A stretch of DNA of 36,536 bases from Accumulibacter sp. (GCA_031257115.1 JAIRPF010000159.1:1-36536), one strand, 5' to 3'. Counted from the stretch's first letter, positions 7,695-16,612 are shown. The notes: generated from the sequence alone by a model not told the origin. Translations and numbers: made by a program.

Positions 7695-8569
7695 TGGGCC
7701 GTCAGATCCGCCAGTGCTCGCGCAGGACAGAAAGGCATGCCGACGACCGATGGATCGTGTTCGGCGCTCAGGCGATAGACGAAGGCGAGACGGCCTTCGG
7801 CGCGGCCGTGCGGCCACAACGCCACTTCGCCCTTTTCGACGGCGCCGAGCGCCACGTCTTCGCGCAGCAAACCCATGCCGAGTCCCGAACGCACCAGGTC
7901 GAGCATGGCGGAGATCTGGTCGCATTCAACGATTTCGTTGGGGCGCACGCCGTGCTGGGCGAACAGGCCGCGCACGTGCGAGCGTTCCGGCGGCGCGACC
8001 CAGGGCATTTCGGCGACGTCCTTCCAGCCCGCGCGCGAAAGGCGCTCGGCAAACGAGGCCGGCCCCGCCGCGAGATAGGCGATGCTGCGCAGCGGCGGCA
8101 GGCCGATGTCCGGATGGTCGATGTTGCCGATGTGGAATCCGGCGTCGAAATCGCCGTTCAGGATGCCGTCGACCACGTCGTCGGCCGGCACCAGCCGCGT
8201 CCTGAACTGGAGCAGCGGCAGGGAGGCGCGCAGGCCGTAGAGCAGCTCGCCGAGGCGCAGAAAGTCGGAATCGTCCACGGTGGCGATGAGCGCGTTGCCC
8301 GATATTTCGCCCTTGATCTGCCGCGCCTTGGCGGAAAATCCCTCGAATACGGCGAGCACGTGCTCCGCCTCCGGCAACAGCAGTTCGCCGTGGCGCGTCA
8401 GGGTGATCCTGCCCGGAGCGCGGTCGAACAGGGCGATGCCGAGTTCCTGCTCGATGGCCTTGATGTGGGCCGTGACCGCGGGCTGCGTGAGGAAAAGGCG
8501 TTCGGCCGCGCGCGTCAGGTGGCCGAGCCGGGCGACCATGACGAAGGAGCGGAGCTTGAGGATGTCCAT
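7676..8569 (-). CDS. LysR-family transcriptional regulator
   Basis: The 297-residue protein starts at ATG 8569. Residues 1-60 form the winged helix-turn-helix (MDILKLRSFVMVARLGHLTR, then AAERLFLTQPAVTAHIKAIE), and a periplasmic-binding-like effector domain follows from about residue 90 to the end. The length is typical. The frame is open further upstream, but that part lacks homology-like sequence and overlaps a 9-bp repeat, so the internal ATG is preferred; no clear Shine-Dalgarno was seen. The gene is codirectional with and downstream of ygfX and fabF across a 427-base gap. Its effector and targets cannot be told from sequence. Confidence 0.9.
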   Translation of the reverse strand: MDILKLRSFVMVARLGHLTRAAERLFLTQPAVTAHIKAIEQELGIALFDRAPGRITLTRHGELLLPEAEHVLAVFEGFSAKARQIKGEISGNALIATVDDSDFLRLGELLYGLRASLPLLQFRTRLVPADDVVDGILNGDFDAGFHIGNIDHPDIGLPPLRSIAYLAAGPASFAERLSRAGWKDVAEMPWVAPPERSHVRGLFAQHGVRPNEIVECDQISAMLDLVRSGLGMGLLREDVALGAVEKGEVALWPHGRAEGRLAFVYRLSAEHDPSVVGMPFCPARALADLTAHPARTG

Positions 8570-8996
8570 GAACGGCCAAGAAAGGTTAAACCACGGTGGA
8601 TACGGCGAGAGGCGGGGCCTTTCCGATCCCGGCCCGCGCGGGGGTTTCGCGTGGGCCGTCCCCTCGTCCGCTTCCGTCATCGCGGTGGGCTTTGGCCCCG
8701 TGACGATCCAAGGCGTTCCCATCACGCGTTGCACGCTGATTTTGAATGATTTTTGCGTAAATATACGCGCTCAAGCCGAAAACGCGCCAATCCGGCCAGA
8801 AAACAAAGGGCTTGGCCTTGCGCGATTTCCGCCTCTCCCGGCGCTTCGCGCCACGCTTTCCCGCAAGGGGAGAAGGCTTGGGGGAGAGGAGGCGATACAG
8901 GAACTCCTTTGATGACCACGGCGAGCGCGGCCGGCGCGATGGGGATTTTTTCATGGGAATGGTTTTTGCGTCCGCTTTCCGCCGTGCCCGCCGCGG
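8570..8996. other. Repeat-bearing gap between ygfX and the LysR gene
   Basis: No credible gene was found in this 427-base gap. It holds a 9-bp-unit repeat at 8586-8612 (ACCACGGTG, GATACGGCGA), a palindromic stretch near 8830-8885 (GGCGCTTCGCGCC and a nearby CCCGCAAGGGG hairpin), and one half of the inverted repeat pair at 8914-9002. Confidence 0.55.
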
Positions 8997-9002
8997 TCAA
9001 GG
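8914..9002. repeat. Inverted pair of 9-bp-unit repeats
   Basis: GACCACGGCGAGCGCGG (8914-8930) is followed about 50 bases later by its opposite-oriented partner GCCGTGCCCGCCGCGGTC (8981-8998). The pair frames an AT-richer spacer. The right arm contains the ygfX stop codon (8997-8999), so the repeat forms the 3' end of that gene. Confidence 0.65.
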
Positions 9003-9413
9003 CTTTTCGCCCGCGTTCCAGCGCAGCCACAGGCGCAGGAGACGGAATTCCTCGCGCGGCATGTGATCCGGGAAAAGCGGCAGGGAAAGCGTTCCTTTTT
9101 CGCCTTCGATTTCGAGGCGCAACACCACCAGGCAGGGGAAAACGGCGGTGTCGGGAAGCGGATGGGCCGGGCGATCCGTCCCGTCCGGCAGGAGACATTC
9201 GAGCGCGCCGTTTTCCCGAAGGCGCAGGGCGGTCACGCGCGGCGGGCGAAGGGCGCGCCAGAGCGAGACCGCCAGGATCGCCAGCAGCCCGATCCGCGCC
9301 GGCGGCGGCCACGGCATCCGGAGAAAAACGCACGCGGCCGCGCCGTGCATGGCGCAGAGCGCGCCGGCGAGGAGTTTCGAGCGGCGCAGCCCGATGAAAA
9401 CCGGAAAGCGCAC
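8997..9413 (-). CDS. ygfX: YgfX (CptA-like) membrane protein
   Basis: The 138-residue protein starts at GTG 9413, 15 bases after the fabF stop. Two hydrophobic segments (about 13-29 and 37-51) end in SLWRALRPPRVTALRLRENG, followed by strands with FPCLVVLRLEIEG and a closing PLFPDHMPREEFRLLRLWLR, the signature of the YgfX/CptA family (PF07254). In E. coli YgfX pairs with SdhE (YgfY) and was described as a toxin affecting the cytoskeleton; that role is disputed and no sdhE is adjacent here. Location after fabF is common in betaproteobacteria. The end of the gene lies inside a 9-bp-unit repeat. Confidence 0.8.
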   Translation of the reverse strand: MRFPVFIGLRRSKLLAGALCAMHGAAACVFLRMPWPPPARIGLLAILAVSLWRALRPPRVTALRLRENGALECLLPDGTDRPAHPLPDTAVFPCLVVLRLEIEGEKGTLSLPLFPDHMPREEFRLLRLWLRWNAGEKP

Positions 9414-9428
9414 CGCCCGGCGATACGC

Positions 9429-10667
9429 CTAGACGCGCCGGAAAACGGCGGAGACGTTGGTGCCGCCGAATCCGAAGGAATTGGAGATGGCCACGTCGAT
9501 CTTCATCCGCCGCGCCTCGTTGGCGCAGTAGTCGAGGTCGCAGGCTTCGTCCTGGTTGAAAATGTTGATGGTCGGCGGCGAAACCTGATGATAGAGGGCC
9601 AGCACTGAGAACACGGCCTCGATGCCGCCCGCCGCGCCCAGCAGGTGGCCGGTCATCGACTTGGTCGAGTTGACGACCAGCTTTTTCGCGTGTTCGCCGA
9701 ACGCGCGCTTGATGGCGATCGTTTCGGCGAGGTCGCCCGCCGGCGTCGAGGTGCCGTGCGCGTTGAGATACTGCACTTCGTCGAGGTTGACCCGCGCGTT
9801 TTTCAGGGCGTTGGCCATGCAGCGCGCGGCGCCTTCGCCGTCCTCGCAGGGCGCGGTCATGTGGTGGGCGTCGGCGCTCATGCCGAAGCCGGCGAGTTCG
9901 GCGTAGATCCGGGCGCCGCGCGCGCGCGCGCGCTCATATTCTTCGAGCGCCACCACGCCAGCGCCCTCGGAGAGAACGAAACCGTCGCGGTCTTTGTCCC
10001 AGGGACGGCTGGCGGTTTGTGGATCGTCGTTGCGCGTCGACAGGGCGCGCGCCGCGCAGAAACCGCCCAGACCGAGCGGCGAAACCGTGGATTCGGCCCC
10101 GCCGGCGATCATCACGTCCGCGTCGCCGTATTCGATCAGCCGCGCTGCGTCGCCGATGCTGTGCGTGCCCGTGGAGCAGGCGCTGACCATGGCGAGGTTC
10201 GGCCCCTTGTAGCCGTAGAGGATCGACAGGTTGCCCGCGATCATGTTGATGATCGACCCTGGCACGAAGAACGGCGAAATCCTGCGCGGCCCGGAAGCCA
10301 CGAATTCGTCGCGCGCCGCCTCGATCATCGGCAGGCCGCCGATTCCCGAACCGATGGAGATGCCGATCCGCTCCGCGTCGGCCGGATGCGCTTCGAGGCC
10401 GGCGTCCCGGATCGCCTGGATTCCCGCCGCCATGCCGTAATGGATGAATTTGTCCATGCGCCGCGCGTCCCGCGCCGGCAGGTACTGCGTGACGTCGAAA
10501 CCTTTCACTTCGCCGGCGATGCGAACCGGAAACGGCGTGGCGTCGAAATACGTGATCGGGCCGATCCCCGAACGGCCGGCCAATAGACCTTGCCACGCCT
10601 CGTCGACGGCGCTGCCGACGGGCGAGACGATGCCAAGACCTGTGATGACGACTCTGCGGCGTGTCAA
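9429..10667 (-). CDS. fabF: 3-oxoacyl-[acyl-carrier-protein] synthase II
   Basis: The 412-residue condensing enzyme extends acyl-ACP with malonyl-ACP and governs unsaturated chain elongation. The catalytic triad is intact: C164 in SACSTGTH, H304 in NAHGTSTP and H341 in STKSMTGHLLG. It ends with the usual SNSFGFGGTN motif. The start is a TTG at 10667 with a strong GGGAGA ribosome binding site five bases upstream; no ATG fits the N-terminus RRRVVITGLG better. A terminator and a repeat-filled 283-base gap separate it from acpP, so it probably has its own promoter or relies on read-through. Confidence 0.96.
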   Translation of the reverse strand: MTRRRVVITGLGIVSPVGSAVDEAWQGLLAGRSGIGPITYFDATPFPVRIAGEVKGFDVTQYLPARDARRMDKFIHYGMAAGIQAIRDAGLEAHPADAERIGISIGSGIGGLPMIEAARDEFVASGPRRISPFFVPGSIINMIAGNLSILYGYKGPNLAMVSACSTGTHSIGDAARLIEYGDADVMIAGGAESTVSPLGLGGFCAARALSTRNDDPQTASRPWDKDRDGFVLSEGAGVVALEEYERARARGARIYAELAGFGMSADAHHMTAPCEDGEGAARCMANALKNARVNLDEVQYLNAHGTSTPAGDLAETIAIKRAFGEHAKKLVVNSTKSMTGHLLGAAGGIEAVFSVLALYHQVSPPTINIFNQDEACDLDYCANEARRMKIDVAISNSFGFGGTNVSAVFRRV

Positions 10668-10754
10668 TTCGTTCTCCCGGAAAGAGGAAAAAACCCCAAA
10701 GGAAAAAGCCCCAAAGGGTAAACCTGAAGGGTAGACCCCTCAAGGGAAAAATCC

Positions 10755-10880
10755 AAACCACGGCGACGCGGCGGACACGGCGAGAGGCGTGGCCTCAAAA
10801 CCTCGCGCCCTTTCACCCGGTGGGCGAACCGCGTTCCGGAGACATCCCTGTCTTTCGCCGTGTTCGTCGTGGCTGGTTTC
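10755..10880. repeat. Inverted pair of 9-bp-unit repeats upstream of fabF
   Basis: AACCACGGCGACGCGGCGG and ACACGGCGAGAGG (10757-10787) face TCGCCGTGTTCGTCGTGG (10855-10872) across roughly 70 bases. Outer bases AAACCA and TGGTTT also pair. Between this and the fabF start, 10680-10745 holds near-repeats of CCCCAAAGGAAAAAG, which are T-rich on the fabF strand. Confidence 0.65.
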
Positions 10881-10895
10881 CCGATGAAAGGGCGG

Positions 10896-10939
10896 ACAAA
10901 CAAAACGCCCGTGGGCCGGACGCTTCCGCCACGGGCGTT
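10896..10939 (-). terminator. Rho-independent terminator after acpP
   Basis: On the minus strand an 11-bp perfect stem AACGCCCGTGG (10939-10929) and CCACGGGCGTT (10914-10904) is followed by a T-rich tail (TTGTTTG). It starts 11 bases after the acpP stop codon and should end most acpP transcripts before fabF. Confidence 0.85.
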
Positions 10940-10950
10940 CTATCGGGAAA

Positions 10951-11187
10951 TTACTTCTGGTGGCCGACGATGTAGTCGATGGCTTGCTGGACGTTGGTGA
11001 TTTTTTCGGCTTCGTCGTCCGGAATCTCGCATTCGAATTCTTCCTCCAGGGCCATGACCAGCTCGACGGTATCCAATGAATCCGCGCCGAGATCGTCGAC
11101 GAATGAAGATTCGTTCTTGATATCGGCTTCATTCACGCCAAGCTGTTCAGCGACGATCTTCTTGACCCGTTGTTCGATATTTTCCAT
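10951..11187 (-). CDS. acpP: Acyl carrier protein
   Basis: The 78-residue acidic protein starts at ATG 11187 with AGGAG seven bases upstream. S37 in [13 protein letters not shown] is the 4'-phosphopantetheine site. ACP carries growing acyl chains for all Fab enzymes encoded around it and for phospholipid and lipid A acyltransferases. Length and sequence are typical of proteobacterial AcpP. It is flanked by an upstream leader hairpin (11245-11282) and a downstream terminator, consistent with separate, high-level expression. Confidence 0.98.
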   Translation of the reverse strand: MENIEQRVKKIVAEQLGVNEADIKNESSFVDDLGADSLDTVELVMALEEEFECEIPDDEAEKITNVQQAIDYIVGHQK

Positions 11188-11244
11188 TAGGGACTCCTTG
11201 TAAAGGTTCAGATGTAAAACAAAGCCCATCAATTTTAACAAACT

Positions 11245-11282
11245 GGCCGGTTCGTACCAAACGCCCGGCGGGCGAACCGGCC
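11245..11282 (-). promoter_or_regulatory. Long hairpin between fabG and acpP
   Basis: A perfect 10-bp stem GGCCGGTTCG/CGAACCGGCC (11273-11282 with 11245-11254) encloses an 18-base GC-rich loop. On the minus strand it is followed by AGTTTGTTAAAATT, which is only partly T-rich. It could be a partial terminator, an mRNA stability element that lets acpP accumulate, or a processing site. The TTAAAAT beyond it could be a -10 box for an acpP promoter. Confidence 0.5.
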
Positions 11283-11301
11283 GCCCGCCGCCCTCGCGGG
11301 C

Positions 11302-12045
11302 TTAACCCATGTACATGCCGCCGTTGACGTGGATCGTCGCGCCGGAAATGTAAGCGCCGCCCGGCGAGGCCAGGAAGGCCACCGCCGCCGCGACGTCCTC
11401 GGGCTGGCCGAGCCGGCCGAGCGGCACGTTGACGATCATCGCCGCGCGCTGCTTTTCGTCCAGCACGCGGGTCATGTCGGTATCGATGAAGCCGGGCGCG
11501 ACGCAGTTGACGGTGATGTTCCGGCTGCCCAGCTCGCGCGCCAGCGCGCGCGACATGCCGGCCACGCCCGCCTTCGAGGCGCAGTAGTTGGCCTGCCCGG
11601 CGTTGCCGGCATAACCGACCACCGACGCGATGTTGACGATGCGCCCATTGCGCGCTTTCATCATTCCGCGCATCGCCGCGCGGCACAGGCGGAAGACGGC
11701 CTTGAGATTGGTGTCGAGCACCGCGTCCCATTCTTCGTCCTTCATGCGCATCGCCAGGTTGTCGCGCGTGATCCCCGCGTTGTTGACCAGCGCGTAGATT
11801 CCGCCGTATTCCTTTTCGGCGAGCGCGATTCCCGCGTCGATCTGCTCCGGGTCGCGCACGTCCATGACGATGCCGCGCCCCGGAATTTCCGCCTCGGCCA
11901 GCGCCGCGTCGATGCGCCGCGCGTTCTTTTCGTTGATGTCGGTGCCGATGACCGTCGCGCCGTGGCGGCCGAGTTCGCGGACGATCGCCGCGCCGATGCC
12001 CTGCGCGGCTCCGGTGACGAGTGCTACCTTGTCTTTCAGATACAT
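11302..12045 (-). CDS. fabG: 3-oxoacyl-[acyl-carrier-protein] reductase
   Basis: This 247-residue short-chain dehydrogenase carries out the NADPH-dependent first reduction of the fatty-acid cycle. The nucleotide site TGAAQGIG (11-18), the NNAG motif (88-91) and the catalytic S141, Y154 and K158 (YCASK) are all present. The ATG at 12045 has CTGGAG six bases upstream, inside the end of fabD, whose TAA stop is only three bases before. Translational coupling with fabD is likely. Order fabH-fabD-fabG-acpP is canonical. Confidence 0.97.
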   Translation of the reverse strand: MYLKDKVALVTGAAQGIGAAIVRELGRHGATVIGTDINEKNARRIDAALAEAEIPGRGIVMDVRDPEQIDAGIALAEKEYGGIYALVNNAGITRDNLAMRMKDEEWDAVLDTNLKAVFRLCRAAMRGMMKARNGRIVNIASVVGYAGNAGQANYCASKAGVAGMSRALARELGSRNITVNCVAPGFIDTDMTRVLDEKQRAAMIVNVPLGRLGQPEDVAAAVAFLASPGGAYISGATIHVNGGMYMG

Positions 12046-12048
12046 GAA

Positions 12049-12987
12049 TTACTCCAGGTTGAGGTTGGCTTCGATCGAAGCGGCATCGCACAGGGCGATT
12101 CCGTTGAGGCCGTCGGCGCAACGCCTGACGAGGCCCGCGAGCACCTTGCCCGGCCCGCATTCCGCGATGTCGGTGATGCCCGCGGCGGCGATCTTCCGGA
12201 CGGTTTCGACCCAGCGCACGGGCGAATAGGTCTGGCGGACCAGCGCGTCCTTGATCCTCGCCGGATCCGTTTCGATGGCGACGTCCACGTTGTTGACGAC
12301 CGGGATGACCGGCGTCCTGAACTCCAGTTCGGCCAGCCGCGCCGCCAGCCTGTCCGCCGCCGGACGGATCAGCGAGGAATGGAAGGGGGCGGAAACCGGC
12401 AGCAGCACGGCGCGCTTCGCGCCACGCGACTTGCAGCCCCGGCAGGCGCGCTCGATGGCGGCCTTGCTGCCGGCGATGACGGTCTGTTCGGGCGCGTTGA
12501 AATTGACCGGCTCGGCGACTTCTCCTTCGCCGGTTTCGGCCACGGCCTCGGCGCAGGCCGCGCGGATCTCGCCATCGTCCAGGTTGAGAATCGCCGCCAT
12601 CGCGCCGACCCCGGCCGGAACGGCTTCCTGCATGGCGGTCGCGCGCAGGCGCACCAGCGGCACGGCATCCCTGAAATCGAGGACGCCGGCGGCGACCAGA
12701 GCCGAATATTCGCCGAGGCTGTGCCCGGCCACCATCGAGGGCGGGCGGCCGCCCTTTTCCAGCCACAGCCGGTAGGCCGCGATGGCGGCGGTCAACATCA
12801 GGGGCTGCGTGTTGACGGTCTGGGCCAGCGATTCCGCCGGCCCCTCGGCGGCGAGCTGCCACAAATCCTGATTCAGCGTCTCGGACGCTTCGTCGAAGGT
12901 GGAGAGCACCACCGCCAAGTCGCCATACGCCCCCATCATCCCGACCGACTGGGATCCCTGCCCCGGAAACACGAAAGCGAAAGCCAT
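12049..12987 (-). CDS. fabD: Malonyl-CoA:ACP transacylase
   Basis: The 312-residue enzyme transfers malonyl from CoA to ACP. GQGSQ (9-13), the nucleophile S90 in GHSLGEYSALVAAG and H203 in VSAPFHSSL are conserved. ATG 12987 follows AAGGAG seven bases upstream. It lies 13 bases after fabH and ends three bases before fabG, in one operon. Confidence 0.97.
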   Translation of the reverse strand: MAFAFVFPGQGSQSVGMMGAYGDLAVVLSTFDEASETLNQDLWQLAAEGPAESLAQTVNTQPLMLTAAIAAYRLWLEKGGRPPSMVAGHSLGEYSALVAAGVLDFRDAVPLVRLRATAMQEAVPAGVGAMAAILNLDDGEIRAACAEAVAETGEGEVAEPVNFNAPEQTVIAGSKAAIERACRGCKSRGAKRAVLLPVSAPFHSSLIRPAADRLAARLAELEFRTPVIPVVNNVDVAIETDPARIKDALVRQTYSPVRWVETVRKIAAAGITDIAECGPGKVLAGLVRRCADGLNGIALCDAASIEANLNLE

Positions 12988-13000
12988 TTGTTTTCTCCTT

Positions 13001-13960
13001 CTAGAATTCGAGCAGCACGGCGCCCCAGGTGACTCCGGCGCCGACGCCTTCGAGCAGGATTTTCTGTCCGCGCCGGACGCGCCCGTCGCGGATCGCTGCG
13101 TCCAGCGCCAGCGGAACGGACGCCGCCGAGGTGTTACCGTGATGATCCACCGTCACCACCACCTTGTCCATCGTCAGACCGAGCTTTTTGGCCGTCGATT
13201 CGATGATGCGAACGTTGGCCTGATGCGGAATCAGCCAGTCGATCCCGGACGGCGGAATGCCCGCGCTTTCGCAGCATTCGGAAGCGATTTCGGACAGCGC
13301 GCGCACGGCGAGCTTGAAGACGGCCTGCCCGTCCATGCGCACGAAGGGATCGCCGACGATCCGCCCGCCGCGCGCCTGCCCCGCGGCGGCAAGGATGCCG
13401 TGCCACGAGCCGTCGGCGTGCGCCGCCGAGGACAGGATTCCGGGCGAATCGGCCGCGCCGAGAACGACGGCTCCCGCGCCGTCGCCGAACAGCACGCAGG
13501 TGGCGCGGTCCCGCCAGTCCAGGATGCGCGAGACGATGTCCGCCCCGACGACCAGCGCCTTCTTATGGCTGCCGGAGCGGATGAATTTTTCGGCGACGAT
13601 GAGCGCGTATACGAAACCGCCGCAGACCGCCTGCACGTCGAAGGCCATGGCGCCGACGTTGCCGAGCCGGCCTTGCAGAAGGCACGCCGTGCCCGGAAAG
13701 ATGAAATCGGGCGTGGTCGTGGCCACGACGATCAGGTCGAGTTCGGAGGCCGCCATGCCCGCGGCATCGAGCGCGCGGCGGCTGGCCTCGAACGCCAGGC
13801 CGGAAGTCGTGTCGCCTTCACCCGCCAGATGGCGCGCCCGGATTCCGGTGCGGGCGGCGATCCACTCGTCGGTCGTATCGACGCCGCGCCGGACGAGATC
13901 GCCGTTGCCGACGGGCGATCCCGGCAGGCAGGCGCCGACGCCCGCGATACGGGCGTGCAT
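13001..13960 (-). CDS. fabH: 3-oxoacyl-[acyl-carrier-protein] synthase III
   Basis: The 319-residue initiating condensing enzyme joins acetyl-CoA and malonyl-ACP. The triad is C113 ([10 protein letters not shown]), H246 (IPHQANVRI) and N276 (HHGNTSAAS). ATG 13960 overlaps the plsX stop as TGATG and has GGAGGT about eight bases upstream. The open frame continues upstream through plsX in another phase, but the N-terminus [14 protein letters not shown] fixes the start. Glycine replaces the more usual serine after the catalytic Cys, a tolerated position as far as is known. Confidence 0.96.
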   Translation of the reverse strand: MHARIAGVGACLPGSPVGNGDLVRRGVDTTDEWIAARTGIRARHLAGEGDTTSGLAFEASRRALDAAGMAASELDLIVVATTTPDFIFPGTACLLQGRLGNVGAMAFDVQAVCGGFVYALIVAEKFIRSGSHKKALVVGADIVSRILDWRDRATCVLFGDGAGAVVLGAADSPGILSSAAHADGSWHGILAAAGQARGGRIVGDPFVRMDGQAVFKLAVRALSEIASECCESAGIPPSGIDWLIPHQANVRIIESTAKKLGLTMDKVVVTVDHHGNTSAASVPLALDAAIRDGRVRRGQKILLEGVGAGVTWGAVLLEF

Positions 13961-14982
13961 CAGGCCACCTCCGCAACCGGCCGTTGGGGCGCCAGTTGGG
14001 CGATGCGCCGGGAAATGCTCTCCAGGACGCCGGTTCGCGCGGCATCCGCCGCGTAATCGAGCGCGTGACCGAAAGCAAAGGCGTCGGCGGCTCCGTGGCT
14101 TTTCACCACGATGCCGCACAGCCCCAGCAAGCCGGCGCCGTTGTAACGGCGGGGATCGAAGCGGCGCTTGAAACGCCCGATGACGGGCCGCGAAATCAGC
14201 GCGGCGAGCCGGGTCAGCAGGTTGCGGTCGAATTCTTGGCGCAGCGAAACCGCCAGCATCTGCGCCAGTCCCTCGGAAGCCTTGAGCGCCACGTTGCCGA
14301 CGAAACCGTCGCAGACGACCACGTCGGCCTCGCCCCGGTACAAACCGTCGCCTTCCACGTTGCCCACGAAATTGAGGCCCGAATCCTTCAACAGCTCCGC
14401 CGCGCGCTTGACCACGTCGTTGCCCTTGATGTCTTCCTCGCCGATATTGAGCAGGCCCACGCCCGGGCGTTCCCTGTGCTCGATCGCGCCGACCAGCGAA
14501 ACGCCCATGATGGCGAACTGCAACAGGTGTTCCGGGGAACAATCGACGTTGGCGCCCAGGTCGAGCACATGGACGTGGCCGGACATGGTCGGCAGCACGG
14601 TGCAGATCGCCGGCCGGTCGATTCCCGGCAGCATCTTGAGGACGAAGCGCGAAATGGCCATCAGGGCGCCGGTGTTGCCCGCCGACACGCAGGCGTCGGC
14701 CTCGCCGTTCCTGACGGCATCGAGCGCCACGCGCATGGAAGAATCCTTCTTCGCGCGGATGGCGAGCGCCGGGGATTCGTCCATGGATACTACCTCGCTG
14801 GCGTGCCGGAGCGTAAGACGCGGTTCGACCACGCCTCCCAGGAGGGGACGGATTTTTTCGTCGACGCCCACCAGGATGGCGCGAACGTCATCCTGTTTGC
14901 GCACGAACTCCAGCGCGGCCCGCACGGTGACCTCGGGGCCATGATCCCCGCCCATGCAGTCGATGGCGACAGTGACAGTCAT
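13960..14982 (-). CDS. plsX: Phosphate acyltransferase PlsX
   Basis: The 340-residue enzyme makes acyl-phosphate from acyl-ACP for the PlsY route to phosphatidic acid. It starts [20 protein letters not shown], the family's defining N-terminus, and has [14 protein letters not shown] and [14 protein letters not shown] further on. It lies 66 bases after rpmF and overlaps fabH by one base. The ribosome binding site before ATG 14982 is weak. Confidence 0.96.
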   Translation of the reverse strand: MTVTVAIDCMGGDHGPEVTVRAALEFVRKQDDVRAILVGVDEKIRPLLGGVVEPRLTLRHASEVVSMDESPALAIRAKKDSSMRVALDAVRNGEADACVSAGNTGALMAISRFVLKMLPGIDRPAICTVLPTMSGHVHVLDLGANVDCSPEHLLQFAIMGVSLVGAIEHRERPGVGLLNIGEEDIKGNDVVKRAAELLKDSGLNFVGNVEGDGLYRGEADVVVCDGFVGNVALKASEGLAQMLAVSLRQEFDRNLLTRLAALISRPVIGRFKRRFDPRRYNGAGLLGLCGIVVKSHGAADAFAFGHALDYAADAARTGVLESISRRIAQLAPQRPVAEVA

Positions 14983-15048
14983 TGGATACAGGCAAAGAAA
15001 AGGCAGGCCGGCTCCCTCGCGGGATACAGCCTGCCTGGTTCCGGAATC

Positions 15049-15228
15049 CTACTCGGCGGAGCCTTTGACGACTTTTTTGCCACGATAGTAGCCCGTCGGG
15101 CTGACGTGGTGGCGCAGATGGACCTCGCCGGTCGTCGGCTCGATGGCCAGCGGCGGGTTGGTCAGAAAATCGTGGGCGCGGCGCATGTCGCGCTTGGACG
15201 GGGATTTCTTGTTCTGCTGGACAGCCAT
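15049..15228 (-). CDS. rpmF: 50S ribosomal protein L32
   Basis: The 59-residue basic protein starts [20 protein letters not shown] at ATG 15228, with GGAG eight bases upstream. It has the [17 protein letters not shown] ending of the zinc-free (C-) L32 type: no CXXC pairs are present. It lies 23 bases after yceD in the conserved yceD-rpmF-plsX order. Confidence 0.97.
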   Translation of the reverse strand: MAVQQNKKSPSKRDMRRAHDFLTNPPLAIEPTTGEVHLRHHVSPTGYYRGKKVVKGSAE

Positions 15229-15251
15229 GATTTCTACTCCATTCATCAAAT

Positions 15252-15761
15252 TTACCGCGCCTTGCCCCGCAGGCCCTTCAGTATGGAAAAGGGGGAAGTT
15301 CCCTCTGGGGGAACCCTTTCCAACCACCTACCCGCGTCCGGCAACGCGCAACTTTCATGACGCGGCGCCACGGGAAGATCAAGGATGATTTCGTCCTCGA
15401 TCAACGCCATGACATCGAGTTCTTTTTGCGCCGTGAGGAAATCCTTCGAATCGTCCTCGATTTCCTCCTGCGTCAATTCCTCTTCGTTCCCGACCAGTTC
15501 CAGCACACCGCGAATCCTGACCGGATAATCGATTCCATCGAGGCAACGCTGGCAACGCACGGACAACCCGCCATCGATTTCCAGGAGCAGCTGCGGCCTG
15601 TCGCGCGGCCCCAACCGCCCCTCGACGCGATAAACGAGATCGCCCTCCGAACCGGCCAACATATCGAGCGTTCGCGCCAGATCGCCCACCGGCAACTTGC
15701 CTTGCAGCAAACCGCCCTCCCGCGCGAAAGCCACGCTGTCAATGACGACCCGTTGCGACAT
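15252..15761 (-). CDS. yceD: YceD-family protein (DUF177), 23S rRNA accumulation protein
   Basis: The 169-residue protein belongs to the DUF177 family. Seen are [12 protein letters not shown] in the middle, an acidic stretch ([16 protein letters not shown]), [14 protein letters not shown] and a late Cys. In E. coli YceD precedes rpmF and has been linked to 23S rRNA accumulation. The start at ATG 15761 lies only a few bases after the predicted transcription start of the promoter at 15771-15799, so the mRNA may be nearly leaderless. It opens the operon yceD-rpmF-plsX-fabHDG. Confidence 0.92.
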   Translation of the reverse strand: MSQRVVIDSVAFAREGGLLQGKLPVGDLARTLDMLAGSEGDLVYRVEGRLGPRDRPQLLLEIDGGLSVRCQRCLDGIDYPVRIRGVLELVGNEEELTQEEIEDDSKDFLTAQKELDVMALIEDEIILDLPVAPRHESCALPDAGRWLERVPPEGTSPFSILKGLRGKAR

Positions 15762-15770
15762 AAGGCGCGC

Positions 15771-15799
15771 ATGATATTATTTCTGCTCGCCGAAGTCAA
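15771..15799 (-). promoter_or_regulatory. Sigma70 promoter for yceD-rpmF-plsX-fab operon
   Basis: On the minus strand TTGACT (15799-15794) and TATCAT (15776-15771) are separated by 17 bp. The expected transcription start (about 15764) is only about three bases before the yceD ATG at 15761. This predicts a leaderless or near-leaderless yceD mRNA unless translation starts further in. Confidence 0.7.
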
Positions 15800-15903
15800 A
15801 GCCGCCGCACCGGGGGCGCTCACGCAACTCTCTGGATTTTTCCCATTTTTTTCTCCCTTTGGTTCCACGCCGCGAACGCGCGGCGGTTTTCGCCGATTTT
15901 TCC

Positions 15904-16575
15904 GTGACTCGCAGACGACTCGTCCTGGCCTCGACTTCGCCGTTCCGCCGCGAGCTGCTCGGCCGGCTCGGAATTCCTTTCGAGACGGCCGATCCCCGCG
16001 TCGACGAAACGCCGCTGCCGCGCGAAACCCCAGAGGACACCGCGCTGAGGCTCTCCGAGGCCAAGGCGCGCGCCGTCGCCCCGCTGTTTCCGGATGCCCT
16101 GATCGTCGGCAGCGACCAGGTCGCCATCCTGGACGGCCGGGTCTACGGCAAGCCGGGAACGCACGAGAACGCGGTCGGGCAATTGCGCGCGATGCGCGGC
16201 AGGACGGTCAATTTCTTCACCGGACTGTGCCTGCTCGACGCCCGCGCCGGGCGGGCGCGGGTGCGCGGCGTCCCGACGCTGGTGACGTTCCGCGACCTGG
16301 GCGACGGGGAAATCGAGGACTATCTGCGCCGGGAACAGCCCTACGGCTGCGCCGGCGCGGCGAAATCCGAGGGACTCGGCATCGCCCTCATCGCCCGCCT
16401 GCGGGGCGACGACCCGAACGCCCTGATCGGCCTGCCGTTGATCGCGCTCTGCGACCTGCTCAAGGAAGCGGGATGCCCGGCGCTGCGTGATGTCCACGGA
16501 GTTCGCGGAGAAAAGCAAAATGCGTTGGCCACGGAAGGCGCGGAAAACACGGAGACCCGGCAAAAAATCTTTTGA
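15904..16575 (+). CDS. yceF: Maf/YceF nucleotide pyrophosphatase with repeat-derived tail
   Basis: The 223-residue protein starts at GTG 15904 ([20 protein letters not shown]). The Maf signature S-T-S-x-x-R-R, the acidic [11 protein letters not shown] and [13 protein letters not shown] motifs are present; the GSDQV form is typical of the YceF subgroup, which hydrolyses m7GTP and related modified nucleotides. The domain should end near [10 protein letters not shown] (about residue 196). The remaining residues ([20 protein letters not shown], then ETRQKIF) are encoded by an in-frame 9-bp-unit repeat. It is divergent from yceD, as in E. coli. Confidence 0.92.
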   Translation: MTRRRLVLASTSPFRRELLGRLGIPFETADPRVDETPLPRETPEDTALRLSEAKARAVAPLFPDALIVGSDQVAILDGRVYGKPGTHENAVGQLRAMRGRTVNFFTGLCLLDARAGRARVRGVPTLVTFRDLGDGEIEDYLRREQPYGCAGAAKSEGLGIALIARLRGDDPNALIGLPLIALCDLLKEAGCPALRDVHGVRGEKQNALATEGAENTETRQKIF

Positions 16576-16612
16576 ATGGTTTTTCTCCGTGCTCTCCGTG
16601 AACTCCGTGACC
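16492..16612. repeat. Inverted cluster of 9-bp-unit repeats at the end of maf
   Basis: Two stretches in one orientation, TCCACGGAGTTCGCGGAG (16492-16509) and CCACGGAAGGCGCGGA with ACACGGAGACC (16529-16557), face three units of the other orientation, CTCCGTGCT, CTCCGTGAA and CTCCGTGAC (16585-16611). The first part is translated as the C-terminal tail of maf. The whole can fold into a hairpin between maf and phoH. Confidence 0.7.
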
